Assembly (NCBI GenBank): GCA_020631735.1
Contig: CM036159.1
Location: forward strand, 22,917,511-22,981,510
Length of the DNA: 64,000 bases
From: Saccharum officinarum
Lineage: Eukaryota; Streptophyta; Magnoliopsida; Poales; Poaceae
Direction of reading: 5' to 3'
A program made the position numbers and the translations under genes. The notes under the pieces were generated by a model, which did no database searches, was not told the origin of the DNA, and saw nothing but the letters and a program-made list of their open reading frames with translations. How positions within the stretch are numbered: position 1 is the first letter of the stretch; each line of letters starts with the position of its first letter. Of this stretch, positions 25,707 through 36,775 are shown in pieces.

Positions 25707-26208
25707 TGTCGGATGATTTAGCTCTAGCAATGCCTAGCAACGTGATCGCGTGATGGAATCAGATGATAACACACATGACACAAGGATTTATACTGGTTTG
25801 GGGCATGGTGGCACTCTAAACCCTACTCTAGTGGTGATGCTTCTCTTCCTATATTTGTATGCTTGGTTATAGGGGCTGTTGCTCCTAGCTACAGGATAGA
25901 TTGGAATGAGGCGTTGGTGTCGTTGTGAACGTGCCGATCGCGGGATCCTTACCCCCCTTTATATAGGCAGAGGGATAGGGTTACAATGAGGGCGATCGAC
26001 GCTACATATCGGATTCCTAGTTTGTTATAATATATCAATTCTATCCTACCATAGTTACGATGGCAGCAGGTATCCTTGATACGTCGTGATCTCCAAGTTG
26101 GTGGTTGCACCTAATCCTTGTGGGCTTTATCCTTGGACGTCCTCCACTCGATGGGCCATATATATGGTCGGTGAGGGTACCCCGGGCCCATATATCCGAT
26201 AGGTCCCA
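25707..26208 (-). mobile_element. 5' LTR of the Tat-type element
   Basis: About 500 bp. Its minus-strand start TGGGACCTATCGGATATATG and end ...CATCCGACA are the typical form in grass Tat elements. A TATATAAA box lies on the minus strand at 25958-25965. The outer end is placed from the TG; a few bases of uncertainty remain because the partner LTR is missing. Confidence 0.6.
25958..25965 (-). promoter_or_regulatory. TATA box in the Tat-type LTR
   Basis: TATATAAA on the minus strand, 250 bp before the LTR end, followed by GC-containing sequence. It is a plausible core promoter of the element. Confidence 0.5.
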
Positions 26209-26586
26209 ACTTAATATCACATTAACAAGACCTCTAAATCATCATGACATGTCGTTTTTGTTTCTATCAAGCGCAATGTCACCGGTTATTGGGTCTTAAG
26301 CCTTGTAATCACACTTGGGACCCTCCTAAGTTGGAGCACACCCCAACTAGGTGGAGAATGCCTCGTGTAACATTTTACACATCCTCCCCTTGGCCACCTC
26401 CTTAGAAGACTAGTTGTGGGCATCCAAGCCATGTTGGACGCTTAGTCCATATCAAGTTCAAGCCTACATCGGACTCTAGGAACAACCCTAAAATCGTTGT
26501 CCAGATCAGATGTGTATGGAAAGCTAATGAGATAGCCTTTCCAGTGGCACCAGTCTCATGTAAAAATTCAATATAAGTCAATGATA
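26209..26586. other. Unassigned spacer
   Basis: No coding region or recognised repeat. Contains a stretch near 26300-26470 (cttgggaccctcctaagttgg, ccttggccacctcc) that looks like degraded repeat DNA. Confidence 0.3.
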
Positions 26587-26841
26587 CTACTCTGTCCCAT
26601 AAAAAGAGTTGCTCTTGGGACTCGTGCTGATCAAACTTTCTTAAGTTTGACTAGATTTATTGAAAATATTAGCAGCATTTATATCTCCAAATAAGTTTAT
26701 TATGAAAATATATTCAATGATCTATCTATGATGCTAATTATATACCAAAAATATTAATATTTCTTATATATATTTGTTCAAACTTAAAAAATTTTGACTT
26801 CTCGGAATGCGAGACTGACACTTTTTATGTGACGGAGAGAG
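26587..26841. mobile_element. Stowaway MITE
   Basis: Flanked by TA (26585-26586 and 26842-26843). The left end is CTACTCTGTCCCATAAAAAG, and the right end read inverted is CTCTCTCCGTCACATAAAAAG. Length 255 bp, AT-rich core. This is a standard Tc1/mariner-derived MITE of grasses. Confidence 0.85.
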
Positions 26842-27329
26842 TAATTGTCAAAACAAGTGGGCGTATAGAATATGTCTAGGTGCAATGGGTTCTCGACCTC
26901 CCCTAGCACTTTTTATTTAGCAGTCGTCAAAGTTAGGGTTTTTGAGCTTTGCTTAGATTAATATGCCGTACGTTAGTTTGTGGAACCCTTCTAGTGCTTA
27001 TTCATATTAGCAATATTTCTGTTATCATGGGTTCGGAGTCTTTGTGTTCGAAAGTTGAATCGTGAGTGTCAGCTTAATTTCCACCAAATCGAGAGTTTCT
27101 ATCTGATGATGAAAGATCGGGACCCCATTACATGATTTTTTTATCATTTTTTCCATGAATACTGATAGCCTGGAACCTATGGATTGGATGGGGACTTTTG
27201 TCATGCGCTGCTTTGGCCGCCTTCTGGTAGATGCGTCTCCGCAGTTTGACTTGGAATGTATGCATTCAATCGCTGGCCATTTTGTCAATAAGTTTGGTCA
27301 CTGGACCATACACTATTAACCATGAGGTA

Positions 27330-27392
27330 CTCCCTCCGGTACAGTTTAATAAGTCAACAGTCAATGCAAACTTCATAACTTTTTATTAATAA
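27330..27392. mobile_element. Left end of a second Stowaway-like MITE, truncated
   Basis: After TA at 27328-27329 comes CTCCCTCCGGTACAG, a Stowaway-type terminus. After about 60 bp it is cut by the Helitron-like end at 27393. I could not find its right end. Confidence 0.45.
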
Positions 27393-27419
27393 CTAGATAT
27401 ATGTCCGTGCGTTGCACGG
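27393..27419 (-). mobile_element. Helitron-like 3' terminus
   Basis: On the minus strand a perfect hairpin (CCGTGC, loop AAC, GCACGG; 27405-27419) is followed after 8 nt by CTAG and then T (27393-27396, next base in the flank). Hairpin plus CTRR followed by T is the Helitron 3' signature. The body would extend to higher coordinates. I could not find the 5' TC end, so only this end is called. Confidence 0.5.
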
Positions 27420-28030
27420 GATAACGAACTTTTGTCCACGCCTACACTGACGCACATGACTTATGGTTTAGATGAACGTATTAAGAAATCAATAGATCTA
27501 ATTATATAGAGAATACAAAACCCTTTCTATGATCCTTATCACCTATATCTGTAGATCATGTTGCTTTGATTATTTTTAGAAAATATTAAAAAGCTAATAA
27601 CAATTTTGCATTGGGAACTCTAAACTATATATTTTCTATATAATCTATTCAGGCCTTGTCTATTTTTTCTTTTATTTATAAACTAATTCCTAAAAGGAAC
27701 TGTAATTTGTAACATTTTGGAGTTCTCACTATCTGAATGCATGTTCCTTCTTCATGTTTACACCTAGCACCGAACCTCCCATATCATCCCAGCTACATCG
27801 GTGGTGCCATGGCTGAGCCGTGCAAGGCTGCAACAAAGTACAGGGTGGACGTGCCTAGTGACGGAGGGCGTCGATCGTGCATCCTCAGTCCAGAGATCAG
27901 TTGACCAGCAAGTAGATCACCGGAAAAGAGCGAGATGATGCTTGCATCTCAATGGCAAGTGCTTACGCCTCGAAGCTCTGCACTATCAAAACCAGAATGC
28001 GGTAGGCATTTACCCGTCCATGGTTGCGTC
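27420..28030. other. Unassigned, possibly Helitron body
   Basis: AT-rich to about 27700, then mixed composition with a short exon-like stretch at 27800-27900 (catggctgagccgtgcaagg) that has no extended open frame. No function assigned. Confidence 0.3.
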
Positions 28031-28557
28031 TAAGGCTGGCTAACGAGCCAGCTCGGCTCGACTCGGCTCGTTCTGGCTCGTTAGGATAACGAGCTAGCTT
28101 GGCTCGGCTCGTTATCTTAACGAGTTAGAAAGCCAGCTCGGCTCGGCTCGTTACGAGCTCGAGCTGGCTCGTTAGGCTCGCGAGCCAGGTAAAAAAATAT
28201 ACAAAATATAATATTTGTATTTATCTAAAGCATAAAAATATTAATAATATAAAAATAATATATTCAATAGCCTTAAATCAAACAAAATATTCATATGAGC
28301 TAATATATCATCTATTTGTGAAGTGCAAAACATGAAGTAATACAAAACTAATATAAGTTATGATGACTTTTTCTCTAAAACTACGGCTCGTTTGGCTCGC
28401 TAGCGACTCACGAGCTAGCTCGAGTTGGCTCGTTATAGCTAACGAGTTAAAATCCTGGCTCGGCTCGGCTCGTTATCATAACGAGCCGAGCCGAGCTGAG
28501 CCGAGCCAGCCATGAGCTGAGCGAGCTAACGAGCTTCGAGTTTTTCGTCCAGCCTTA
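28031..28557. mobile_element. hAT-like nonautonomous element with GGCTC repeats
   Basis: Both ends share TAAGGCTGG as inverted repeats (28031-28039 and 28549-28557). The flanks GTTGCGTC (28023-28030) and GCTGCGTC (28558-28565) form an 8-bp duplication with one mismatch, the hAT length. The 150-180 bp next to each end is full of GGCTC/GAGCC pentamers. The core (about 28190-28380) is AT-rich. No transposase. Confidence 0.7.
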
Positions 28558-28680
28558 GCTGCGTCGTACATATAAGTTGCAGGACACCGATTTAGGCGGC
28601 TTGGCGAGAAGCATGTGATGACCGTGTGGCGACGCGGGAGTCCGCGTGGTTCACGTACCGGACTTGTGATATTAAAGTTG

Positions 28681-29110
28681 CTGGGGGACCCACGCGGGCG
28701 CTTGCGAATTAGAGCATGTTTGGTTTCAACTTGTTAAAGTTTAACTCCCATCACATTAATGTTCCCTCAAATGCATAGAGTACTAAATGTAGACTAATTG
28801 CATATATGTCGCCACAGATTAGGAGTAATTTACGAGACGAATCTATTAAGCCTAATTAATCTAAGATTAAAAACTTTTTATCAAATAAGACGAAAGTGCT
28901 ACAGTATTTATTAAACTTTAACTTCTCGAACCATACACCCTTAAGCTGGGGGCGGGCGCTTGCGGATTAAGCTTGTCCGAGGCGGACCCACGCGGGCGGT
29001 GCTGCCGCACTCGCGATTAAACTTGTGCGACGCGGACTCGATCTCAGACGCAGATCCACGCGGGCTGGGCAACGGGGATTAAGCTGCGCAGGAGCCGGAT
29101 TAATAAAGCT
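28681..29110. repeat. Degenerate direct repeats around a MITE
   Basis: Variants of 'acccacgcgggcg...gcgattaa(g/a)cttg' recur at about 28686-28712, 28949-28976, 28983-29031 and 29055-29110. The PIF-like MITE (28712-28940) sits between the first and the rest. Unit length is irregular, about 60 bp. Origin unknown. Confidence 0.45.
28712..28940. mobile_element. PIF/Harbinger (Tourist-like) MITE
   Basis: Flanked by TTA (28709-28711 and 28941-28943). Ends GAGCATGTTTGGTTTC and, inverted, GGGTGTATGGTTCG. The core carries the phrase ttacgagacgaatctatta common in grass MITEs of this type. 229 bp. Confidence 0.75.
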
Positions 29111-29520
29111 TGGGCAGAGCGATTAACTTCATCCGACGATAACGTTAGTAACTTTTTACGTGTACAAGATAGAAGATTTGGCAAATAATTTTTGATACGC
29201 GCTGTGGTTGTAGCCTCTACTCCACCTGACGTACTGGACCGAGCCCATAGGCTTGGTCGAGTACCGTGCGTCACATTCAAAAAAAAAAAGAGTAGCGTGC
29301 GTCACCACCAGACAAAACCGCGTGATAATTTAGACGGCAGAAGAACAGGTTGGTAGGAGGAGTACATCTCATCTAAAATCTGTGCGTGCATTTTTTTCCC
29401 CCAAAACAAGAATTACGAGTACTTTTTGCGTATATATCCCACCTAACGGAAAAAGAAGCAGCCTATAATCCTACTTTAGCCTCACCTCATCTGTGTTATA
29501 AAACATGTTGCTAGCGGTTA
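29111..29520. other. Unassigned spacer
   Basis: No gene seen. Contains an A-run (29279-29290). The minus-strand open frame at 29044-29280 has no recognisable domain. Confidence 0.3.
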
Positions 29521-29759
29521 TGACTTTTTTCTCTCCGTCTCTTATGATCATAGTAAATAAAATTGGAACACATAGACACAAGAGATAGAGAGACTATTCT
29601 TTATTCCTCTCAATATTGTGATTACAACATAGAGCTCACATATATATATAGTCATGTCAAGACGTAAGAGTTTGGTAAGAGCCCACATAATAAACGGACT
29701 AGGATTATGATTCCTCCTCCTCCTTTCCTTCTAGGTTTGAGTCCGTATATTTTACAACA
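29521..29759 (-). repeat. LTR-like end of the hairpin-rich repeat, copy 1
   Basis: On the minus strand it starts TGTTGTAAAATATACGGAC right after a purine-rich CGTCAAGAGGGAG (29760-29772), the layout of a polypurine tract next to a 3' LTR. It ends at 29521 with ...AAAAAGTCA. About 239 bp, matching 32585-32827. The layout resembles Ty1/copia elements, but no coding region supports the class. Confidence 0.5.
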
Positions 29760-32584
29760 CTCCCTCTTGACGCTTACCACGATATGCACATGCCTCATTA
29801 AAAACTCCAAACAAAAATCTAGTGGGAAAAAACAGTTCTCGGAGAAAAGAGTACATCGCATTCATTGATTGTATTGCACATGTTGTATCAGTTAAAAACT
29901 TTGTGTGAGAAACCTTCAAGTAAAATCTCACATAGGAAAAAAGAGTACAACATTTAACCTTCTTGGTCATATATTCTTCAGGATATTCTATTCTTCGTGA
30001 ATAGATATTTATCTTCATGATAAATACATAAATTTCAACGTTTTAGCAATATGATCTACTTGATCTTTATAATTCTAGTGGTTTTAATTACCTTCAAGGT
30101 AGATTCAATCAAATTGCTCTCCCTCAACTTTAAACTTCATTGTTCAAATCACACTTCTTATAACTGTGTGCTTAATTAATGGTATTAAGTACCACAATAC
30201 TATATCTTTTAAAAATTGGGTCAGAATTATTCTGTGAATTATAATATGAGTATATAAAAAAGAGAAATATGTTTCATGCATAATAACCACTTATTAGTTG
30301 TGCAAAACAAATAAATTTTATCCTTCAGGGTAATAAATCCTTTCAGAGGATTAAAATAAGTTACAATGTTCAATATCTTCTAGACAGTGCATCAAAGTTA
30401 TACTAGAGTTTGAATACTTATAATTCTTTCTCAGTGGATTCTCTAATATGTTCTACAAATCTTTAGGATTTTAATTGTATCACTAAATAATAAATCTAGT
30501 CTTATATTTGGCATTTAGAGGACAATTCAGTTACTAAAGTCACCATTATTCTTATACCTTCTATGATATTTAGATGATATCATCACTTCATTGCTAGCCT
30601 TTCAATATACACTTTCTAAGTGTTTGTATGACACCTTCATGGTGTTTAAGATTGCTCATTTCCTTTCTCTCAGGTCTTTATTCACCTCAGGGATTAATGA
30701 TGTTTATTCAAGAATCGACTGGTAAATCTTTCATGGATTAACTCCTTCAAGGACTTTCTCATTTTTGGTGAATAACATTTCTCTTCTATGAGATATATTC
30801 TCTAATACATGAGAGATTATTATGTGATACACAATGAGATAGTGTTATTCACTATCAAGTCATTCGATGATTCTATTCCTTCTAGGATATGCTCTTCTTG
30901 AGACTTCAATATTCATTTATGAATATATTGTACCTTAGACTTCTTAGTACTTGCATGAGATTTAATTTTCATATGTTGTAATTTATATTCTTTAGGAATT
31001 ACGGATTTTCATAATCCACTTATCAACTACATATTCCATAATCATTCAATTCATTAGCCAGAGATATAGCAAAACATTTATTTCTTCTTAGTAGGAAATT
31101 TAATCCACAATTACTTTCTTCATTGACCCGATATAATCGCTACAGACGACTTTACCATGGACTTTGTTTTTTCGAATATGGGTTCTCATAAGAAAAACAT
31201 TTATAATTATAGAGGTAGCGTTGTCGATAACTATTATTTTTTCTCAATATTCTCATAATGTGATATTATTCTATCTCTTTGTTATTTTTCAAATAAGAAA
31301 TAATTTTTTATTATGCATATCCAACACTTATGATGTGCACGCTTAGTGTGTTGGATTTCATCTTTATGATGATCCTCTTCATGAGGTCCTTAATCTTCTT
31401 CATAAGGTGTTCTCTTCATGAGAATAGAGGAGTTTATTCTTATTTTATTTGATAAGTATACACTAAACTCAAATCCACAGGTGTCCCCGTAGATTTAAGC
31501 TTGATAGTATACAATATTTAGTTTACTACTAGTAAACACAACTTCTAGTTTATAATAACTTCAAGTTACTCCTCTCATTTTACAAAAATATTTAGAATAT
31601 GCTCCACTTCATGTATCACAAAAGCGTTAGTCAAACTATTATTTGATTTAGTGCGTGATAATATTCCTGCTTTAAGGAATATTTTCTCTTAAAGAAATAA
31701 TATTTGGCATTCAAAATAGACTTTCTCCCCTTAATGTCAATATTAGATATTTAACAACATACTTCAAAAGAAATCCCTTATCATGGGTTTAAAATAATTC
31801 AAAATCATGTATCTCCTACTACAAGTAGAGGCCCATTCATATACGCTATGATAAAATTTTATGAAAAATATTCACACACATATTTAAACACGAGGGCTTA
31901 TTATTCATTAAATAAAGCGAGCTAGAATACATGAAGTGCACTTAAGAATGTTCAGCATTCCTTCAAACTCAGAGATATTCTCCCCCTGATTTGCACATAT
32001 CATAGTTTAGAAACTATTTTATTATCTAACTTCCTTATTGTTTTAGCCAAAAAAAATTGATCCAAGTACTCATACATAAAAAAATTGGACCATATACTTC
32101 ACACATATAAAATACGCAACATTCAAACTCACATGAAATTTCTTATAGAATTTTCTAATTGCCATTAATGTAAAATTTTCCAAATGTCTTTTCTTCATAA
32201 ATCTCAAATCAACATTAAGTGTTTTATCTATTAACTCAATTTTCACTACAATTCAGCCCATTCAAGTGGGTCACTTCTCTATTTAGCCAATTTCATATTG
32301 GTCCTTTTAGATTAACCAACTCCCATGATCTTAGGCTACTTGGCCCTAGAACCAATGTATTGCTTATACATGTGATGCATTGAAAGCAAAATATTCCTTA
32401 GTTCAATAAGAACTATATAGGCATAGGCGCCACATAGCATACTAGCTAGCCAATGTAATTATGAGGGAAATGCAAATATAGCTACTAGCTATAAATGTAT
32501 CTGCTATACTAATATTCATACAAGAGTGAAGACAGTTGTAGCTCGACGAGAGCACAACATGGTGATACATATTCATGTGTAATG
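29760..32584 (-). repeat. Hairpin-rich noncoding internal region, copy 1
   Basis: AT-rich, without coding capacity. Its first 1.6 kb aligns with 32828-34405. It is packed with short perfect palindromes: 30089-30101 (TACCTT/AAGGTA), 30336-30352 (AATCCT/AGGATT), 30610-30622 (CACTT/AAGTG), 30631-30645 (ACACC-TTCAT-GGTGT), 30743-30753 (TCCTT/AAGGA), 30909-30926 (8-bp stem), 31003-31017 (GGATT-TTCAT-AATCC), 31374-31386 (CCTC-TTCAT-GAGG) and 31410-31424 (TTCTC-TTCAT-GAGAA). The stretch from about 31900 to 32584 looks different and has no second copy in view. No primer binding site was recognised beside the LTR at 32585. Confidence 0.6.
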
Positions 32585-32827
32585 TGGAACCTTCCCCTCT
32601 CCGTCTCTCATGATCAACATAGTACATAAAGATAGAACACATAGACACAAGATAGGGAGATTATTCTTTATTCCTCTGGATATTGGTGATTACAACATAG
32701 AGCTCCCACGTATATATAGCCCTACCAAGGTGTAAGAGTTTTGGTAAGAGCCCAAATACAAACAGACTAGGATTAGTATTTCTCCTTCTCCTTTCCTTAT
32801 AGGATAGAGTCCGTACGTTTTACAACA
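32585..32827 (-). repeat. LTR-like end of the hairpin-rich repeat, copy 2
   Basis: Starts TGTTGTAAAACGTACGGACTC on the minus strand, preceded by CCAAGGGAGAG. Same order of landmarks as copy 1 (ctctccgtctc, ttattcctct, agagcccaaata). The left boundary is uncertain by a few bases. Confidence 0.5.
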
Positions 32828-34405
32828 CTCTCCCTTGGACGATTACCACGATATGCACAAGCCTCATTAAAAACTCCATCCGAAAATCCAATGGGAAAAA
32901 TGGTTTTTAGATAAAAGAATACATCACATTCGATAATTGTATTGCACATGTTGTCTCATTAAAAACCTTGCATGAGAAACCTTCAAGTAAAAAATCACAT
33001 AGAAAAAAAGAGTATAATATTTAACCTTCTCGGTCATATATTCTTCAGAATATTCTATTCTTTATGAATAGATATTTATCTTCTTGATCTATGCATAAAC
33101 TTCAATGTTTTAGCAAATATGATCTACTTGATCTTTGTAATTCTAGTGGTTTTAATTACCTTCAAGGTAGATTTACTCAAATTACTCCCCCTCAAAAAGC
33201 AATCCTTTGAACTTCATTGTTCAGTCCATACTTTTCATAAATGTGTGCTTAATAATGGTATGCAGTACCATAATACTATATTCTTCAAAATATTGGCTTA
33301 CCATTCTACAATGAATTATAATATGAGTAAACAAGAGCAATATGCTTCATGCATAAATAATCACTTATTAGTTGTGCAAAACAAATAAAATTTATCTTTT
33401 AGGATAATAAATCCTTTCAGAGGATTATGGGAGTAAATAAGTTACAATATTCAATATCTTCTGAATAGTGCATCAAATCTTATACTATAGTTTGAATACT
33501 TCTAAGTCTTCCTTAGTGGATTTCTAAATTACATTTTCTATAAATCTTCAGGATTTTGATTGTATCACTAAATAATAAGTCTAGTCTGCATTTGACATTT
33601 AGGGGATAATTCAATTGCCAAAATCACCATTATTCTCATACCTTCCATGGTATTTAGAGGATATCAAAACTTTATTGCTAGCTTTACAATATACACTTTC
33701 TGAGTGTTTGTATGACACCTTCATGGTATTTAGGATTTCTCATTTTTTCTCTCGGGTCTACATTCACTTCAAGGATTAATGGTGTTTTTTTAAGAATCAA
33801 CTAGTAAATCCTTCATGGATTAAATTCTTCGAGGATGTTCTCATTTTTAGTGAATAACATTTATCCTCTATGAGATATATTCTCTACTACATAAGAGATT
33901 ATTACGTGATATACACAATGAGATAGTGTTATTCACTACAAAGTCATTCGATGACTATTCCGTCTAGGACATTGCTCTTCTTGAGACTTCAATATTCATT
34001 CAGGAATATATTATATCTTAGACTTCTTAATACTTTGTATGAGATTTAATTTCCATATGTTATAATTTATATTCTTCTGAAACTATATGAATCTTCATAA
34101 TCCACTTATTAACTGCATATTTCATATTCATTCGCCTCCCTTGCCAGAGATATAGCAGAACATTTTATTTCTTCTTAGTAGGAGATTCAACCCTAATTGC
34201 CTTCTTTATTGACCTGATATAATCACTACAGGCGACTTTGCCATGGACTTTTTTTCTAGATCTGGGTTCTCATAAGAGAAACATTTGCAATTATAGAGGT
34301 AGTGTTATCGACAACTATTATTTTCTCCCAATATTCTCATAATGTGAGATTATTCTATCCCTTTGTCATTTCTCAAACAAAAGATGGTTTGTTGTTCTGC
34401 ATACC
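32828..34405 (-). repeat. Hairpin-rich internal region, copy 2, cut by a Sirevirus
   Basis: Aligns throughout with 29760-31335 with scattered substitutions and small indels. Palindromes persist, for example AATCC-TTCAT-GGATT at 33807-33821, which is perfect here but carries one mismatch in copy 1. The Sirevirus LTR interrupts it after atacc (34401-34405). Confidence 0.6.
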
Positions 34406-34964
34406 TGAAAGCCCAAGTTTGGTTTTGGTAATTAATGACACCAAGTTGCTAATGCCATGTGTTAAGTGTTTTGAGTTAGGCATAAGCAACACATGTGATG
34501 AAGGTGTGTGTGTGGCAAGGAGTGTGGCCACTAGATCACAAAGAGATGGCATATGGACATGAAATGATGATCATGGTGGAGATACACATAAAATGATGGA
34601 CATGATGATCAAGTGGAGGAGAAGGATCGAAGAGCGCAAGGCAAAGGTATAACCATAGGGAGCGCAAGGAAAAGGTATAACCATAGGGTTTTCCTTTTGT
34701 CGGTCTAAGATGAGTAGAGAAGTGATTGACCGGGTTTAGGATACATAGCCGACTATCAAGAGGGGCAATCACGGTTAGCTCGGGAATCAAGTGCCACTAG
34801 ATCAATGTCTTGAGCATATGCATTAGGATCTAGTTGAGAGCTAACATATCGTCTTGAAAATGTTTGTGAAATACTAACACACATGCACATGATGGTGTAC
34901 ACTTGGTGGTGTTAGCACTTTCGCGAAGTCAGAGAAGAAACGGAGGGGAACGGCGGTCACTGTG

Positions 34965-35345
34965 GTGACCGGACGCTGCACCGGACGCGGTCACGGTTTG
35001 ACCGGACGCATCCGGTCAGTTCTCAGCAGCTGTCAGGCGCGCGAGTGCTAGGGTTTCCAACCGGAGCGTCTGGTCCCTCATAGAACCGGAGCGTCCGGTC
35101 AGGCACCTAGAGGGGCAGAGCCGGACATAGAGCCGACTAGACACACGGCGTGTCCGGTCACCTACGATCGGACGCGTTCGGTCGTGAGTAGACCCTTACT
35201 GGACTCCGATCGGATGCCGGGTGCAGTGCGTCCGGTCAAACGCTGGAGCGCGTCCGGTCATGATAACGGTTACTTCTGACAGGCACTATTCACGCTTGTC
35301 CTGTAGCACCCTGACCGGTGCGTCTGGTTAGTATGTTTTTCACTG
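34965..35345 (+). repeat. GCGTCCGGTC decamer cluster
   Basis: Exact and near copies of (G/A)CGTCCGGTC and its complement GACCGGACGC, irregularly spaced in the LTR upstream of the TATA box. This is the more degraded of the four clusters in the window. Confidence 0.7.
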
Positions 35346-35381
35346 CGCCATCTGGTAACGGCTAGCTGCATACCCCTTCAC

Positions 35382-35389
35382 TATAAATA
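35382..35389 (+). promoter_or_regulatory. TATA box in the Sirevirus LTR
   Basis: TATAAATA, preceded by ccccttcac and placed after the decamer cluster, at the same relative position as in the other Sirevirus LTRs of the window. Confidence 0.65.
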
Positions 35390-36264
35390 GAAGATGTCCA
35401 GGGTTTGAGGGTAACTCTTGCATATTTTGAGACCTAGAGACATCCTTTGAGCTAGAGAACAACCCCTCCACTCATCTCTTTGCTTAGTTGCACATCTTGA
35501 GTGAGATTGAGTGAGATTCAAGTGCATTGCTTGAGAGTTGCATTCTAGAGGCACTTGATCTTCGAGTTACTGCAGATTTCTTATTACTCTTCCGTGTTTC
35601 CCGATACGGTAGACGGCTTGAAGCAGCGGAGGTGATTGAGCTCACAATTGAAGATTGTTGGAGCCCTCACCAAGTGTTGTAAGGGGTTCTTGGTCCTTCC
35701 CCACGGGAGTTTGCAAATTGGATACTCTAGTGGAGCTCGTGGCTTAGAGGATCCCCATCTTGTGTGCAGTTGTGCGGCGCCCGCCGAGGGCTCGACTCTT
35801 GATAGTCGATTAGCTCGTGAATCGACAAGTGGGTGTATCGCCATAACGAGGATTAGCTTGCCGGGAAGCAAGTGAACCTCGGTAAAAATCTTGTGTCATC
35901 TCTTTGCCGAGGATTTCTCTTGTGGTTGCTCATTGTGATTTTTTCTTCGAGTGCATTACTTCTCTACATCGTTGGTATAAGAATCAAGTCACTTGCTCTA
36001 TACTTTCTTGCACTAGTCCTAGTGTAGTTTGCTTAGTGTAGCTTTTTATCACATAGGAGTAAGTAGCTTAGTGACTTAGTCTTGTTAGTGTGAATTAGAG
36101 ATCATAGCCTTGCTTCTCTAGAATTGTATAGGTGGCTTGCATAGTGTAGTTGAGCTAGTGCTAGAATTAGCTTAGCCATCTTTTATACTAACGTGGTTGT
36201 TTAGTGAAGCTTGTAAATTTTAAATAGGCTATTCACCCCCCTATAGCCATTTGGACCTTACAAG

Positions 36265-36277
36265 TGGTATCGGAGCC
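36265..36277 (+). other. Primer binding site of plus-strand Sirevirus
   Basis: TGGTATCGGAGCC two bases after the LTR end, complementary to the 3' end of initiator tRNA-Met. Confidence 0.8.
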
Positions 36278-36322
36278 GAGGCACCGTTTGTTTGAGGCTT
36301 AACAACCTACGGTGAAAAAGAA

Positions 36323-36775
36323 ATGGTTCAATTAAGCTTGCACATCAACAACACCAAGAAGGCACTTTGATGGCACAAATTATGCATATTGGAAGGTTAA
36401 GATGACCGCACACCTCAAGTCAATCAATAGATAAGTGTGGAAGGTCACCGAAACAAATTTGAGGTTGCTAATCCGGAAGCACCTACACCGGTGGAAGAGA
36501 AGAAGCTCCAATGCAATGACATTGCTATTAGTACTCTTCATGAGGCATTAGATGACAAGACATTTGAGCAAGTGAATAACATAGAGTTGCACATGATACT
36601 TGGGCCAAGCTAGAAGAAACATTTGAGGGCCCCGAAGGCACAAAAGACCGCTAAAGCATATATCTTGCAAGAAAAGTTTTCTAGCTTCAAAATGCAAGAA
36701 ATGAGAGTGTAATCAGAAATGTTTCATAGGTTGGAAGTCATTGTTAATGAGCTCAAGCACTTAGTGAGGAGGTCA
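36323..36775 (+). pseudogene. Sirevirus gag, fragment
   Basis: Begins MVQLSLHINN and shifts frame almost at once. Then GTNYAYWKVKMTAHLKSIN and VWKVTE correspond to the YWK.KM.....VW.V region of the gag in 46147-47220 (UBN2-type gag). Further pieces, DIAISTLHEALDDKTFEQV and YILQEKFSSFKMQEM, follow in another frame. It has stops and frameshifts and is cut by the gap. Confidence 0.7.

Larger units (their letters stand above)
15026..26208 (-). mobile_element. Decayed Tat-type Ty3/gypsy element with gag and protease only
   Basis: On the minus strand the order is 5' LTR (25707-26208), PBS, gag-like ORF (24291-25656) and protease (19101-19913), then no RT, RNase H or integrase. A plus-strand ORF (15107-18420) lies downstream. 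An antisense ORF 3' of pol is known in Tat-clade elements such as maize Grande. The 3' LTR would be in or beyond the gap at 14926. A solo LTR (19914-24285) interrupts it. The lack of polymerase suggests a nonautonomous derivative or an internal deletion. Confidence 0.7.
34406..36262 (+). mobile_element. 5' LTR of plus-strand Sirevirus
   Basis: 1,857 bp. Starts TGAAAGCCCAAGTTTGG and ends TTTGGACCTTACA just before the PBS. Contains the decamer cluster (34965-35345) and a TATA box at 35382-35389. Confidence 0.85.

Noticed and set aside
29521..34405. CRISPR array or bacterial repeat DNA
   Set aside because: The hairpins are not equal repeats with unique spacers of fixed length. The context is plant retrotransposons.
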